A stretch of DNA of 64,000 nt from Nibrella saemangeumensis (GTDB taxonomy: Bacteria; Bacteroidota; Bacteroidia; Cytophagales; Spirosomataceae). Under the pieces are notes generated by a model. That model was not told the origin of the DNA. It worked only from the letters and a program-made list of their open reading frames with translations, and made no database searches. Every line of letters starts with the position of its first letter. The stretch's first letter is position 1. The stretch covers positions 124,001-188,000 of the forward strand of contig NZ_BAABHD010000032.1 in assembly GCF_039541915.1 (NCBI RefSeq), given 5' to 3'. The translations under genes were made by a program, and so were the position numbers. This document shows, in pieces, positions 49,445 to 58,912 of the stretch.

Positions 49445-49977
49445 AACTATTGCCTGCCCTGTTGCTCCTGCTCGCCTTTGCCTGGTCCGGCGGCCGGACA
49501 GAGATCGAAAACTCCGCTGTATCCTTCCAGATTCAGAATGCCGGCATTACCGTTAACGGTACGCTGGAAGAGCTGGAAGCGGATATTACCTTTGACCCCA
49601 ACCAACTAGGTAACGCTGATATCCGGGCGTCAGTGCCGGTCAGTAGCATCCGGACCGGTATTTCGCTGCGCGATAAGCACCTGCAACGGCCCGATTATTT
49701 TCAGGCCGACAAGTACCCCCGGATCGAACTGGCGTCTAAAGTTGTCCGGAAGACCGGCCGTAATAAATACGAAGGGGTATTTGCCCTGACCATGAAAGGT
49801 ATTGAACGCGACGTGACCATTCCCTTCACGGTATCATCGGCCAATGAGTTTACCGGCAGCTTCCGCGTCAACCGGCTCGATTTTGGGCTGGGACAGGAGA
49901 GTCTGGTGCTGGCTGATGAGGTAGCGATCCAGATTCGGGTAAAGCTGAAGGAGTCCATGCCGGTATCGGTCAGGTAA
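49441..49977 (+). CDS. YceI family periplasmic protein
   Basis: This 178-residue protein has a signal peptide (LLPALLLLLAFAWSG) and the YceI pattern (SAVSFQIQNAGITVNGTLEELEADITFDP, RDKHLQRPDYFQADKYPRIELAS, FRVNRLDFGLG). It is a lipocalin-like fold that binds polyisoprenoids or amphiphiles. It is translationally coupled to the dihaem cytochrome, so it may carry a quinone-like lipid for it, which is inferred. Confidence 0.92.
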   Translation: MKLLPALLLLLAFAWSGGRTEIENSAVSFQIQNAGITVNGTLEELEADITFDPNQLGNADIRASVPVSSIRTGISLRDKHLQRPDYFQADKYPRIELASKVVRKTGRNKYEGVFALTMKGIERDVTIPFTVSSANEFTGSFRVNRLDFGLGQESLVLADEVAIQIRVKLKESMPVSVR

Positions 49978-49983
49978 CGTCGC

Positions 49984-50046
49984 GGCCAGCACCGAGGTGT
50001 CCGGTGCGCCGGCATGGGACCACCTTGCTGGCCTTTCTGCTTTCTT
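49984..50046 (+). terminator. Probable terminator after yceI
   Basis: GGCCAGCA (49984-49991) and TGCTGGCC (50026-50033) pair around an inner CACCG/CGGTG hairpin, followed by T-rich TTTCTGCTTTCTT. It may separate the cytochrome operon from lepA. Confidence 0.4.
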
Positions 50047-50168
50047 AAGGTGCCTGTGACAGGTCGGCAGGGATGCTGGCCGGGACAGAGCGCAGAAACG
50101 TTACGGTAATCCGCACTTTTTTAAGTAAATTTGTGGTTTACAAGAAAAGAGACAACCGTTACCATAAC

Positions 50169-51956
50169 GTGAAGCATATCCGCAATTTTTGCATCATTGC
50201 CCATATTGACCATGGCAAAAGTACGTTAGCCGACCGCCTGCTGGAGTTTACCAAAACGGTTTCTGACCGGGACATGCAGGCGCAGCTACTGGACGATATG
50301 GATCTGGAGCGGGAGCGAGGCATTACCATCAAGAGCCACGCCATCCAGATGAACTATACGTACAAAGGCGAAACCTACACGCTGAACCTCATTGACACCC
50401 CCGGTCACGTTGACTTTTCCTACGAAGTATCCCGGTCCATTGCCGCCTGCGAAGGGGCACTGCTGCTGGTGGATGCGTCGCAGGGAACGGAAGCCCAGAC
50501 GATCTCGAACCTGTACCTGGCCATGAACAATGATCTGGTGATCATTCCGGTACTGAATAAGATCGACCTGCCCGGCGCCATGCCCGAAGAGGTGAAGGAC
50601 GAGATGGTAGACCTTATCGGCTGCGAGCGCGACGAGATCATTCCGGCCAGCGGGAAAGAAGGTATCGGTATCGAAGAAATTCTGAACGCCATTGTGGAGC
50701 GGATACCGCCCCCGACCGGCGATCCCAACGGTAAACTCCAGGCCCTGATCTTCGACTCGGTGTTTAACTCTTACCGGGGTATCGAAGTAATTTTCCGCGT
50801 GGTAAACGGCCGAATCCGCAAAGGCGATCGGGTGAAGTTTATGGCGGCCGGTACCGAATACAACGCCGACGAAATTGGTACGCTCCGGCTCGGTAAAGAA
50901 CCCAAGGAGGTGATTGAGTGCGGGGATGTAGGGTATCTGATCTCCGGAATTAAAGTAGCAAAAGAAGTTAAGGTAGGGGATACCATAACGCATACCTTAA
51001 GTCCGGCCGACAAGCCAATTCAGGGTTTTGAGGACGTAAAGCCAATGGTATTTGCCGGTATTTATCCGGTCGAGACTAGCGAGTTCGAAGACCTACGCGA
51101 AGCGATGGAAAAACTCCAGCTCAACGATGCCGCTCTGGTCTGGGAACCCGAAACATCGGCTGCCCTGGGCTTCGGTTTCCGGTGTGGCTTCCTGGGTATG
51201 CTGCATATGGAGATTGTGCAGGAGCGGCTGGAACGTGAGTTCGACATGACGGTTATTACCACCGTGCCATCCGTGCGGTTTGAGGTGATTACCACCAAAG
51301 GTGAGACGCTTCAGGTATCGGCCCCGGCCGATATGCCCGACCCCAGCACGATCGATTGGATTGAGGAGCCATTCATTAAAGCGCAGATTATTTCTAAATC
51401 CGAATATGTAGGCGCTATTATGGGCTTGTGTATGGATAAGCGCAGTATTCTGAAAAACCAGGTCTACCTGACGTCAGATCGCGTCGAACTTCAGTTTGAG
51501 ATGCCGCTGGCCGAAGTTGTATTTGATTTCTTCGATAAGCTCAAAACGATCTCTCGCGGCTATGCTTCTCTCGATTATGAGTTCCTGGGCAACCGGGAAT
51601 CCACGATGGTGAAGCTGGACATTATGCTCAACGGTGACCGGGTCGATGCACTTTCGGCCATTGTCCACCGTGACAAGGCCTATGAGTGGGGCAAGAAACT
51701 ATGCGAAAAGTTGCGCGAATTATTGCCGCGTCAGCAGTTCGAGATTGCTATTCAGGCGGCTATCGGGCAGAAGATCATTGCCCGCGAAACCGTGAAAGCC
51801 CTTCGTAAAGACGTTTTGGCCAAATGTTACGGTGGTGACATTTCGCGGAAGCGGAAGCTGCTGGAGAAGCAGAAGAAAGGAAAGAAACGGATGCGCCAGG
51901 TGGGCAACGTCGAGATTCCGCAGGAAGCCTTTATGGCGGTTTTGAAAATTAGTTAA
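50169..51956 (+). CDS. lepA: Elongation factor 4 (LepA), ribosome back-translocase
   Basis: This 595-residue GTPase has IAHIDHGKSTLADRLLEFT (G1), RGITIKSHAIQM (switch region), DTPGHVDFSYEVSRS (G3) and LNKIDLP (G4), then the LepA C-terminal domain ending in RKRKLLEKQKKGKKRMRQVGNV. It rescues stalled ribosomes by back-translocation. The start is GTG at 50169: it gives the family's usual length, while the open frame continues upstream without conservation. Confidence 0.96.
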   Translation: MKHIRNFCIIAHIDHGKSTLADRLLEFTKTVSDRDMQAQLLDDMDLERERGITIKSHAIQMNYTYKGETYTLNLIDTPGHVDFSYEVSRSIAACEGALLLVDASQGTEAQTISNLYLAMNNDLVIIPVLNKIDLPGAMPEEVKDEMVDLIGCERDEIIPASGKEGIGIEEILNAIVERIPPPTGDPNGKLQALIFDSVFNSYRGIEVIFRVVNGRIRKGDRVKFMAAGTEYNADEIGTLRLGKEPKEVIECGDVGYLISGIKVAKEVKVGDTITHTLSPADKPIQGFEDVKPMVFAGIYPVETSEFEDLREAMEKLQLNDAALVWEPETSAALGFGFRCGFLGMLHMEIVQERLEREFDMTVITTVPSVRFEVITTKGETLQVSAPADMPDPSTIDWIEEPFIKAQIISKSEYVGAIMGLCMDKRSILKNQVYLTSDRVELQFEMPLAEVVFDFFDKLKTISRGYASLDYEFLGNRESTMVKLDIMLNGDRVDALSAIVHRDKAYEWGKKLCEKLRELLPRQQFEIAIQAAIGQKIIARETVKALRKDVLAKCYGGDISRKRKLLEKQKKGKKRMRQVGNVEIPQEAFMAVLKIS

Positions 51957-51990
51957 TTAGTTGACAAAGGGTCAATTATTGTCATAACTT

Positions 51991-52029
51991 GAGGACCCCG
52001 TCCAAACCTGGACGGGGCCTCTTGTTTTT
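51991..52029 (+). terminator. Terminator of lepA
   Basis: The stem CCCCGTCC / GGACGGGG, extended by GAGG/CCTC with a bulged A, has loop AAACCT and is followed by CTTGTTTTTA. Confidence 0.9.
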
Positions 52030-52052
52030 AAACCAATTGAACCTACATTTCC

Positions 52053-53003
52053 ATGTCAGAAAAAAAGATCATTGCCGTTTTCGGTGCCACCGGTGCCCAG
52101 GGTGGTGGCGTAGCCAGAGCTATTCTTAATGATAAAAACAGTGAATTTGCCGTTCGGGCTGTTACCCGGGATGTAAACTCGGATAAGGCGAAAGAACTGG
52201 CCCAACTGGGCGCTGAGGTTGTACAGGCCGACATTGACGATAAAGAGAGTTTGCGCCGGGCGCTCGACGGAGCGTATGGTGCTTTTTTTGTTACATTTTT
52301 CTGGGCTCACTTCTCACCCGAGCGGGAGTATAACGAAGCCCGCGATATGGCCGAGGCAGCAAAAGAGGCCGGATTGAAGCACGTAATCTGGTCGACGCTG
52401 GAGGATACCCGCCAGTGGATTCCGCTGGACGACGACCGGATGCCAACGCTACAGGGCAAATACAAAGTGCCGCACTTCGACGCCAAGGGAGAAGCCGATC
52501 AGCTATTTAATGAACTGGGGGTCCCCACTACGTTTCTTCGGGCGTCTTTCTACTGGGAGAACTTCATTTACTTCGGTGCCGGACCGAAGAAAGGCGACGA
52601 CGGTAAGCTGTACCTGACCCTGCCGATCGACGACAAAAAAATGGCTGGGGTGGCTTCAGAGGACATTGGCAAATGCGCCTACGAAATCTTCCGGCGGGGA
52701 CCGGAACTGATTGGCAAGACCATCGGTGTGGCCGGTGATCAGCTAACGGGTCAGGAAATGGCTGCGAAACTGTCGACGGCTATGGGGCAGGATGTCGTTT
52801 ACAACTACGTAACGCCGGAGGTGTACCGGGGCTTTGGCTTTCCGGGGGCCGACGATATGGGTAATATGTTTCAGTTCTACCGCGACTTTGACGATGTCTG
52901 CAACAGCGTCCGGGATGTGTCATACTCTAGGGAGCTGAACCCCGAATTGCAGTCCTTTGATAAATGGCTGGAGCAGAACGCCCAGCGTATTCCGGTGGAT
53001 TAA
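52053..53003 (+). CDS. NmrA-like NAD(P)-binding protein
   Basis: This 316-residue protein has an N-terminal Rossmann motif GATGAQGGGVARAIL (residues 9-23) and the NmrA/HSCARG layout (HVIWSTLEDTR, then AGVASEDIGKCAYEIF). It lacks a classical SDR active site, so it may act as a redox sensor or regulator of the NmrA type. Monocistronic. Confidence 0.85.
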   Translation: MSEKKIIAVFGATGAQGGGVARAILNDKNSEFAVRAVTRDVNSDKAKELAQLGAEVVQADIDDKESLRRALDGAYGAFFVTFFWAHFSPEREYNEARDMAEAAKEAGLKHVIWSTLEDTRQWIPLDDDRMPTLQGKYKVPHFDAKGEADQLFNELGVPTTFLRASFYWENFIYFGAGPKKGDDGKLYLTLPIDDKKMAGVASEDIGKCAYEIFRRGPELIGKTIGVAGDQLTGQEMAAKLSTAMGQDVVYNYVTPEVYRGFGFPGADDMGNMFQFYRDFDDVCNSVRDVSYSRELNPELQSFDKWLEQNAQRIPVD

Positions 53004-53144
53004 GAAAGCGTAAAAACTGTCGATATTGCTAATCGGCTGATCGTTCATCAATTGATGCCCTGCTGGAAAGTTCAGCGGGGCTTTTTTTGTTTTAACGACG
53101 GTCACTATATTGCTGCTTTCTTATCGTTTTACGCTACACCCACC

Positions 53145-54146
53145 ATGCACGCCGGTAAAAAGTATAACTTGCTTGAGTTTGTTTACTGGACCCGTCGGGA
53201 TGTTTACAAACTCCTGATTTTGGCCACTATCCCAACGGTTCTCTATCATTTTTTTGACTTTACCTTTCTGGCTCTACCCTGGGTACCTGTTGGACTAATG
53301 GGAACCGCCGTTGCCTTCATTGTCGGGTTTAAGAATAATGCCAACTACAACCGCCTGTGGGAAGCCCGGCAGATTTACGGCGGTATTGTTAATAACAGCC
53401 GGTCATTTGGGGTAATGGTGCGTGATTTTCTGCCAACCGCCAGCGAACAGGCTATTCAGCAGCTATTTTACCGGCATTTTGCCTGGCTTACAGCGCTGCG
53501 TTTCCAGTTGCGGGAGCCACGGGTCTGGGAAACCCTCGACGAGCCAGATGGTATTGACTTTCAGCATTGGTATACCATCCCCGAACGGGAGAGTAAACTT
53601 GATGTAGAGCTGAAGTCCTACCTCTCGGTGGAAGATCTCGCTTATGTCCTCAAGAAAAAAAACCGGGCTACGCAGCTCATGGCGCTTCAATCGAAGCACA
53701 TTAATGCCCTGGGCAGCGAACTGAATGATTTTCAGCTTATGCAGCTGCAAACGGCCGTTACAGGCTTTTATGATCTTCAGGGACGGGCCGAGCGGATCAA
53801 AAATTTTCCCTACCCGCGTAACTTTTCTTCGGTGGCTACCTACCTGCTGTACCTGTTTGTGCTGCTGGTGCCTTTCGGACTGCTCAAAGAGTTCAACGCG
53901 ATCGGACAAGGTACCTTTCTGGAAGGCTATTCGGTCTGGTTCAATATTCCCTTTGCTACCTTGCTGAGCTGGGTATTTGTGGCGCTGGAACGCGTCGGCG
54001 AAAGCAGCGCCAATCCGTTTGAAGGGGGAGCTAACGATGTTCCCATCACCAACATTTCGCGGATGATTGAAATTGATATGCGCGATATGCTGGACGAGAC
54101 GGATCTGCCCGCTCCTATCACGGCCGTCCGAAATATTTTATTATAA
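53145..54146 (+). CDS. Bestrophin/UPF0187 family membrane protein
   Basis: This 333-residue protein has four membrane-like helices and the bestrophin motif NYNRLWEARQIYGGIVNNSRSFG near residues 63-85, and PFGLLKEF later. Bacterial bestrophins are usually sodium- or anion-selective channels. It starts at the ATG at 53145 because the earlier frame is not conserved. Its stop overlaps the stop of the convergent histidine kinase by 6 bases. Confidence 0.88.
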   Translation: MHAGKKYNLLEFVYWTRRDVYKLLILATIPTVLYHFFDFTFLALPWVPVGLMGTAVAFIVGFKNNANYNRLWEARQIYGGIVNNSRSFGVMVRDFLPTASEQAIQQLFYRHFAWLTALRFQLREPRVWETLDEPDGIDFQHWYTIPERESKLDVELKSYLSVEDLAYVLKKKNRATQLMALQSKHINALGSELNDFQLMQLQTAVTGFYDLQGRAERIKNFPYPRNFSSVATYLLYLFVLLVPFGLLKEFNAIGQGTFLEGYSVWFNIPFATLLSWVFVALERVGESSANPFEGGANDVPITNISRMIEIDMRDMLDETDLPAPITAVRNILL

Positions 54147-56843
54147 CTGGGTTTTTATCTGCCTCCGGGGGAGGAGCACCGTGAAGACGGATCCTTGTCC
54201 GGCTACGGAACTGGCCAGTATTTTACCCTTGTGGTTTTCGACAATCTTCCGGCAGATCGACAGGCCCATGCCATTGCCCGAGTAATCATTTCTGTCGTTC
54301 AGCCGTTGGAACACAGTAAATATTTTTTCGGCAAATTCCTGCCGGAAACCAATGCCGTTATCGGTGATGTCAATCCGATAGTAGCTGTCAGGACCTGAAA
54401 GGCCGTAAGATTGCTTTTCGGCCTCAGTCAGGTTCGTGGTTTTTAGCTGGATGCGGGCTGGCACTCCGGGTTTGCTGAACTTTAACGCATTGTTGACCAG
54501 GTTGTAGAAAAGCTGATTGATCTGAACCGGTATACCTTGTATGGCAGGAAGTTTGTCGGCCTGGATGATTGCTTTTTTCTCCTGAATCAGCAGTTCCGTA
54601 TCCTCTTTGATGTGTTGTAACACCTGATTGAGATTCACGTCCTTGTATTGACGCTCCGGGTTGGAGAGCATGGAGTAGTTCAGCAAGTCAGACAATAAGC
54701 CGGACATCCGGTTTGCCGACACCCAAACCTTGTATAAGTATCCCGCTAACTGGGTATTGGCAGGATCGGCTTCCTGCTGGGCTAGTCCGGTAAATATCTG
54801 GATTTTGCGAAGGGGTTCTTTCAGGTCATGACTGGAGACGTACGTGAACTGCTGGAGTTCGTCGTTCACGCGTAGCAGTTCGGCCGTGCGTTCCTGCACC
54901 CGGCGCTCCAGTTCCGCTTCCATGGTTTTCCGTTCGGTTATATCACGGCTTACAGTGGCCATGACCGACGGCTCTTCCTGACCGTTGTGAATGATAAACA
55001 CGCTGTAGATCACCCAAACCGGTTGATTCGTCTGAAAGTGGCGGAACCGGATCTCTACTTCACCGTGGCCGTCGCGTTTCACCTGCGGGAAGAAATGATC
55101 GTTCAGATAGGCGTGATCTTCCGGAAAGAAGCAGTCCCATAAACTCGCATCCTGGATGTTACCTTCAATTCCCAGCATGTCAATACCGGCTTTGTTGACA
55201 TAGAGCGTTTTCAGATTCATATCGCACATGCCGATAAAGTCGCGGCTGTAGTGCGACAGCGACAGAAACTTCTCCCGTTCTTCTTCCACTACCTTCGCCT
55301 GGGTAATGTCCTGCACAATACCGATTATCTTATACGGCTGCTGTTCATCGTCAAAATACACCTGCCCGAAAATCTGCAGCCAGGTCAGTGAGCCGTCCCG
55401 GCGGTTAATCCGGCATTCGTATTCCAGCTTTCCGGTTGTCAGTGACAACGCATGCGCTTTTTTACGTTGCGGCATGTCATCCGGATGAATTTGCGACACA
55501 TAATCAAACTGGCCGCCGGTGGTGTTTACGTCAAACAATTCATTAAACCGGGGCGATGGAATTACTTCCCGGGTGAGCAGATTGACCTCGTAGGTTCCCA
55601 GTTTAGCCGAGTCCACCGCCAGCCGGGCTCTATCCGCCACTTCTTTGATCAGATGCCGGGATTCGACCTGCTGGGTGATATCGATGGCCGTCACCAGTAC
55701 ACTGTGCGCTTTGCCGTTTTCGTCCAGCAGCGGCTCGTACACAAAATTGACGTACAGGGTCTCCGGTTTTCCCTTTCGGATCAGAAATACCTCGTGTTCA
55801 TACCCGAAATAAGGCTGGCCGGATTCTTTTACCCCACTCAGCAGCCGGTCAAATCCCTGCGCTTTGGCTTCCGGCAGAATGTCCCAGATGGGTCGGTGCA
55901 GGTCATCTTCCCGTTTCCGGCCAATAAGCTCCAGGTACTGGTCGTTGGCAACTTCCATGATGAAGTCGTCACCGGTCAGCAGGCAGATCCCAACCGGAGC
56001 CTGCATAATCAGGTTCCTGAAATTCTTTTCGCTTTCTTCCAGCCTGCGTTTTGTCTTAACCTGCTCGGTTACGTCGATGGCCATGTTCAGAATGCCATAG
56101 ACCTTGCCTTCGGTATCGCGCAGGGGTTTGTAGCTGAAGTTGAAATAAAACGTCTGTAACACGCCATCGACAACCAGATCGCCCCGGTCTTCCGACGCCT
56201 GGTACATGGTACCGCTGGTGTAAACACCTTCGAGCAGATCAGAAAAGGGCTGACCTTCCAGTTCTGGCAGGGCTTCGCTCACCGTTCGGCCGATAACGGT
56301 TTTGTCTTTGCCCCAGAGCTTAATCATCGCGTCGTTGGCCCACTGAATTTTCATCTCCCGGCCAACATAGATCGCAGTTGCTACCGGGGCTTCCTGCACT
56401 AGGTTCCGGAAGCGCTTCTCGCTATCGTCCAGTTCTTTCCGGGTCGCCAGTTCTGGGCGCAGGTCGCGGAGGGTAAGCGCCCGGGAGATAACCTGCCTGG
56501 TAATTGGATCATGCACCAACGCATAGTTGCCATAGCAGGGGATTTCTTCACCGGTTTGCTGGTGTTTGATCCGGACCAGGCCAGACCAGTGGCCTTCCTG
56601 CGTAAGCGTGGGAATGATTTCATGTTTTACCACCCGGAACTGTTCATCGGAGTAGAAGTCCTGAATGTGGAAAGGATTGATGTCCTGTTCTGGTGCTAAA
56701 CCCACCAACGTCCGGCCGGCGGCATTCATATAGGTCATCTGGCTGTCGATTGAGGCCATAGACATATAGTCTTTGGCCTGCTCGACCAGATGCTGTAGTA
56801 TTTCCCGCCGTTGATAGGGGGTATTTTGAACTTCCTTTGTCAT
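54141..56843 (-). CDS. Soluble PAS-domain sensor histidine kinase
   Basis: This 900-residue protein has no membrane segment and at least five PAS domains (about residues 15-130, 145-265, 275-395, 400-520, 525-650; e.g. FRNLIMQAPVGICLL, LAVDSAKLGTYEVN). A HisKA domain follows with the phosphorylated His in YVSSHDLKEPLRKI (about 680). The HATPase has an N box (NNALKFSKPG), G1 (DNGIGF) and G2 (GNGMGLSICRKIVE). It is a soluble signal sensor with no response regulator beside it. The five PAS domains may sense different signals. Confidence 0.92.
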   Translation of the reverse strand: MTKEVQNTPYQRREILQHLVEQAKDYMSMASIDSQMTYMNAAGRTLVGLAPEQDINPFHIQDFYSDEQFRVVKHEIIPTLTQEGHWSGLVRIKHQQTGEEIPCYGNYALVHDPITRQVISRALTLRDLRPELATRKELDDSEKRFRNLVQEAPVATAIYVGREMKIQWANDAMIKLWGKDKTVIGRTVSEALPELEGQPFSDLLEGVYTSGTMYQASEDRGDLVVDGVLQTFYFNFSYKPLRDTEGKVYGILNMAIDVTEQVKTKRRLEESEKNFRNLIMQAPVGICLLTGDDFIMEVANDQYLELIGRKREDDLHRPIWDILPEAKAQGFDRLLSGVKESGQPYFGYEHEVFLIRKGKPETLYVNFVYEPLLDENGKAHSVLVTAIDITQQVESRHLIKEVADRARLAVDSAKLGTYEVNLLTREVIPSPRFNELFDVNTTGGQFDYVSQIHPDDMPQRKKAHALSLTTGKLEYECRINRRDGSLTWLQIFGQVYFDDEQQPYKIIGIVQDITQAKVVEEEREKFLSLSHYSRDFIGMCDMNLKTLYVNKAGIDMLGIEGNIQDASLWDCFFPEDHAYLNDHFFPQVKRDGHGEVEIRFRHFQTNQPVWVIYSVFIIHNGQEEPSVMATVSRDITERKTMEAELERRVQERTAELLRVNDELQQFTYVSSHDLKEPLRKIQIFTGLAQQEADPANTQLAGYLYKVWVSANRMSGLLSDLLNYSMLSNPERQYKDVNLNQVLQHIKEDTELLIQEKKAIIQADKLPAIQGIPVQINQLFYNLVNNALKFSKPGVPARIQLKTTNLTEAEKQSYGLSGPDSYYRIDITDNGIGFRQEFAEKIFTVFQRLNDRNDYSGNGMGLSICRKIVENHKGKILASSVAGQGSVFTVLLPRRQIKTQL

Positions 56844-56981
56844 TGATAAACAAAACTTGCCGGGGATCAGACCGATTGAAAGTAAAAGTATCTGATTCTT
56901 AAGTTACTTGCAGATTAAGATTTCATTAATGTTATTTAAGGCTGACTCGCCTTAACCAAATCGTTTGCCGATAGGACATCA

Positions 56982-57035
56982 GCAATAAAAACAGAGCAGG
57001 CATACAAACCGGTCTGACGGCTTATATGCCTGCTC
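56982..57035 (-). terminator. Terminator of the LLM monooxygenase gene
   Basis: An 11-bp stem GAGCAGGCATA / TATGCCTGCTC (56994-57035) is followed on the minus strand by a T run (A run at 56986-56989). Confidence 0.85.
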
Positions 57036-57069
57036 GTGAACAAAGTCTGGGTTGTATTTCCGGCGTTGG

Positions 57070-58116
57070 TTAGTTTAGTACAGCATCACCCACGGCCTTC
57101 TTCACCGCCGGCCCCACCACGGTGCCCAACAGCTCGATGGCCCGCATGACGCTTGCGTGGGGCAACGTACCTACGCTGATGTGCAACAGGAAGCGGGTAT
57201 TGCCAAACAACTCATGCTCGTACAGAATCTTGTCGATCACCTGCTGCGGGCTCCCCACCAGCAACGAACCCTCCGGCGAGCGCATCCACTCATACTGCTT
57301 CCGGGTCATGGACGACCAGCCCCGCTCGCGTCCAATCTTGCTCATGACGTAGGCATACGGTCCATAGAACTCGTCAGCCGCTTTCTGCGAATCATCGGCG
57401 ATGTAGCCGTGCGAATTGATCGCCAGCCGCAGGTTGGCCGGATCATGGCCGGCTTTCGTCCAGGTGTCTTTGTACAGGTTGGTAAACGGCACAAACCGGT
57501 CTGGGGAGCCGCCAATAATGGCCAACGCCATGGGTAATCCTCTGGTGGCTGCGCGCACTACAGACTCTGGTGTACCGCCAACGGCTACCCAGATGGGTAG
57601 CTCCGGCTGGTAGGGGCGGGGGTATACACCCCGGTTGTCAATAGACGGCCGGTGGTGACCCTGCCACGTTATCTTTTCACTTTTATTGAGTTGAGCGAGC
57701 AGGTCTAGCTTCTCGGCAAAAAGTGTGTTATAGTCGTTCATATCGTTGCCGAACAGCGGAAACGATTCGATAAAGGAACCGCGCCCGGCCATGATTTCCG
57801 CCCGTCCTTTCGACAGCAGATCCACATGGGCAAAGTCCTGAAATACCCGCACCGGATCATCCGAACTGAGCACGGTGACGGCACTTGACAGCCGGATGCT
57901 TTTGGTTTTCACGGCCGCAGCGGCCAGCACAACGGCAGGGGAGGAGACGATAAAGTCCGGCCGGTGATGTTCGCCGATGGAAAAGACATCGAGCCCGAGC
58001 TGGTCGGCCAGTTCAATTTCTTCCATCAGGTTCATCATCCGCTCGTAGGGGCTCAGGAGCTTCCCGGTAGCCGGATCAGGGGTATTTTCAACGAAGGTGG
58101 TGATGCCAATTTCCAT
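57070..58116 (-). CDS. LLM class flavin-dependent oxidoreductase
   Basis: This 348-residue TIM-barrel protein begins MEIGITTFVENTPDP and has the LLM pattern with FSIGEHHRPDFIVSSPAVVLAAAA and IRLSSAVTVLSSDDPVRVFQDFAHVDLLSKGRAEIMAGRG over consecutive segments. It should oxidise an organic substrate using reduced flavin. Neighbours give no substrate hint. Own terminator. Confidence 0.92.
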   Translation of the reverse strand: MEIGITTFVENTPDPATGKLLSPYERMMNLMEEIELADQLGLDVFSIGEHHRPDFIVSSPAVVLAAAAVKTKSIRLSSAVTVLSSDDPVRVFQDFAHVDLLSKGRAEIMAGRGSFIESFPLFGNDMNDYNTLFAEKLDLLAQLNKSEKITWQGHHRPSIDNRGVYPRPYQPELPIWVAVGGTPESVVRAATRGLPMALAIIGGSPDRFVPFTNLYKDTWTKAGHDPANLRLAINSHGYIADDSQKAADEFYGPYAYVMSKIGRERGWSSMTRKQYEWMRSPEGSLLVGSPQQVIDKILYEHELFGNTRFLLHISVGTLPHASVMRAIELLGTVVGPAVKKAVGDAVLN

Positions 58117-58238
58117 AATTCATGTATCTACATCTATTTTATAAACACCGGAACGCTCGTAAATCGTTGCAATAGCGTCAAAAAATTATCAACTATGTTT
58201 TCCCGCTTAGTATCGGCACTACCATAAACACTGATCGT

Positions 58239-58616
58239 ATGAACAGCAGAGAACAGATTATTGGGAATTACGTAGAGGGGTACAATCAATTTGATGTCGA
58301 TAAAATGGTCCTGCATTTTGCCGAAAACATCCTGTTTGAGAATGTATCAAATGGGGAGATAAACCTCGCACTGACCGGGCTGTCAGCGTTTAGAGAGCAG
58401 GCCGAACGGGCCATCGCTTACTTTACCGTGAGGAGGCAAACCATCACCTCGATCAAACACATAGGTAACCAAACCGAAATCGACGTTGACTATTACGCCG
58501 TATTGAAGGCTGATTTTCCGAATGGATTGAAAAAAGGAGATGAATTGAGGGTACAGGGGAAATCTGTTTTTACATTTTTAAATGAAAAAATCATCAAGCT
58601 GACAGATGTCGCCTAA
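58239..58616 (+). CDS. SnoaL/NTF2-like protein
   Basis: This 125-residue protein has the cone-shaped SnoaL-like plan: N-terminal helices (REQIIGNYVEGYNQFDVDKMVLHFAENILFE), then beta strands with TEIDVDYYAVL and FTFLNEKIIKLTDV. Some such domains are isomerases or hydrolases, and others bind ligands. No clear catalytic residues. Divergent from the LLM gene. Downstream 58617-58912 holds no gene. Confidence 0.75.
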   Translation: MNSREQIIGNYVEGYNQFDVDKMVLHFAENILFENVSNGEINLALTGLSAFREQAERAIAYFTVRRQTITSIKHIGNQTEIDVDYYAVLKADFPNGLKKGDELRVQGKSVFTFLNEKIIKLTDVA

Positions 58617-58912
58617 GAGCGACCAAATGAATAGCTGCTGCTCAACCTGAAGCTACCTGTTTTTGTCCGATCCGAAACTCATACGGCGTAGCGGGTCGTA
58701 TAATTCAATTGCTCAGGCTGACAAGATGGTTTGGCAGCGCATCTTTCTGTATATCAGTTAATCCATTCAGTAGGCCTGCGGATGGCTATGTTCTGGAAAG
58801 AGTTAAGTACTTGCATAAAGCTCTGGTATAAGCAACAGACTTGGGTTTGGCTACCAGCGTTTCCCGGAAAAGGTAAATCCATTGGATGCGCAAACCGGTT
58901 AGTGATATAATT

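Noticed and set aside
58642..58690. Minus-strand tail TPYEFRIGQKQVASG, resembling an AraC C-terminus
   Set aside because: Only about 15 residues in frame, with a stop shortly upstream; too short to support a pseudogene, though it may be a remnant. The rest of the 58617-58912 gap shows nothing.
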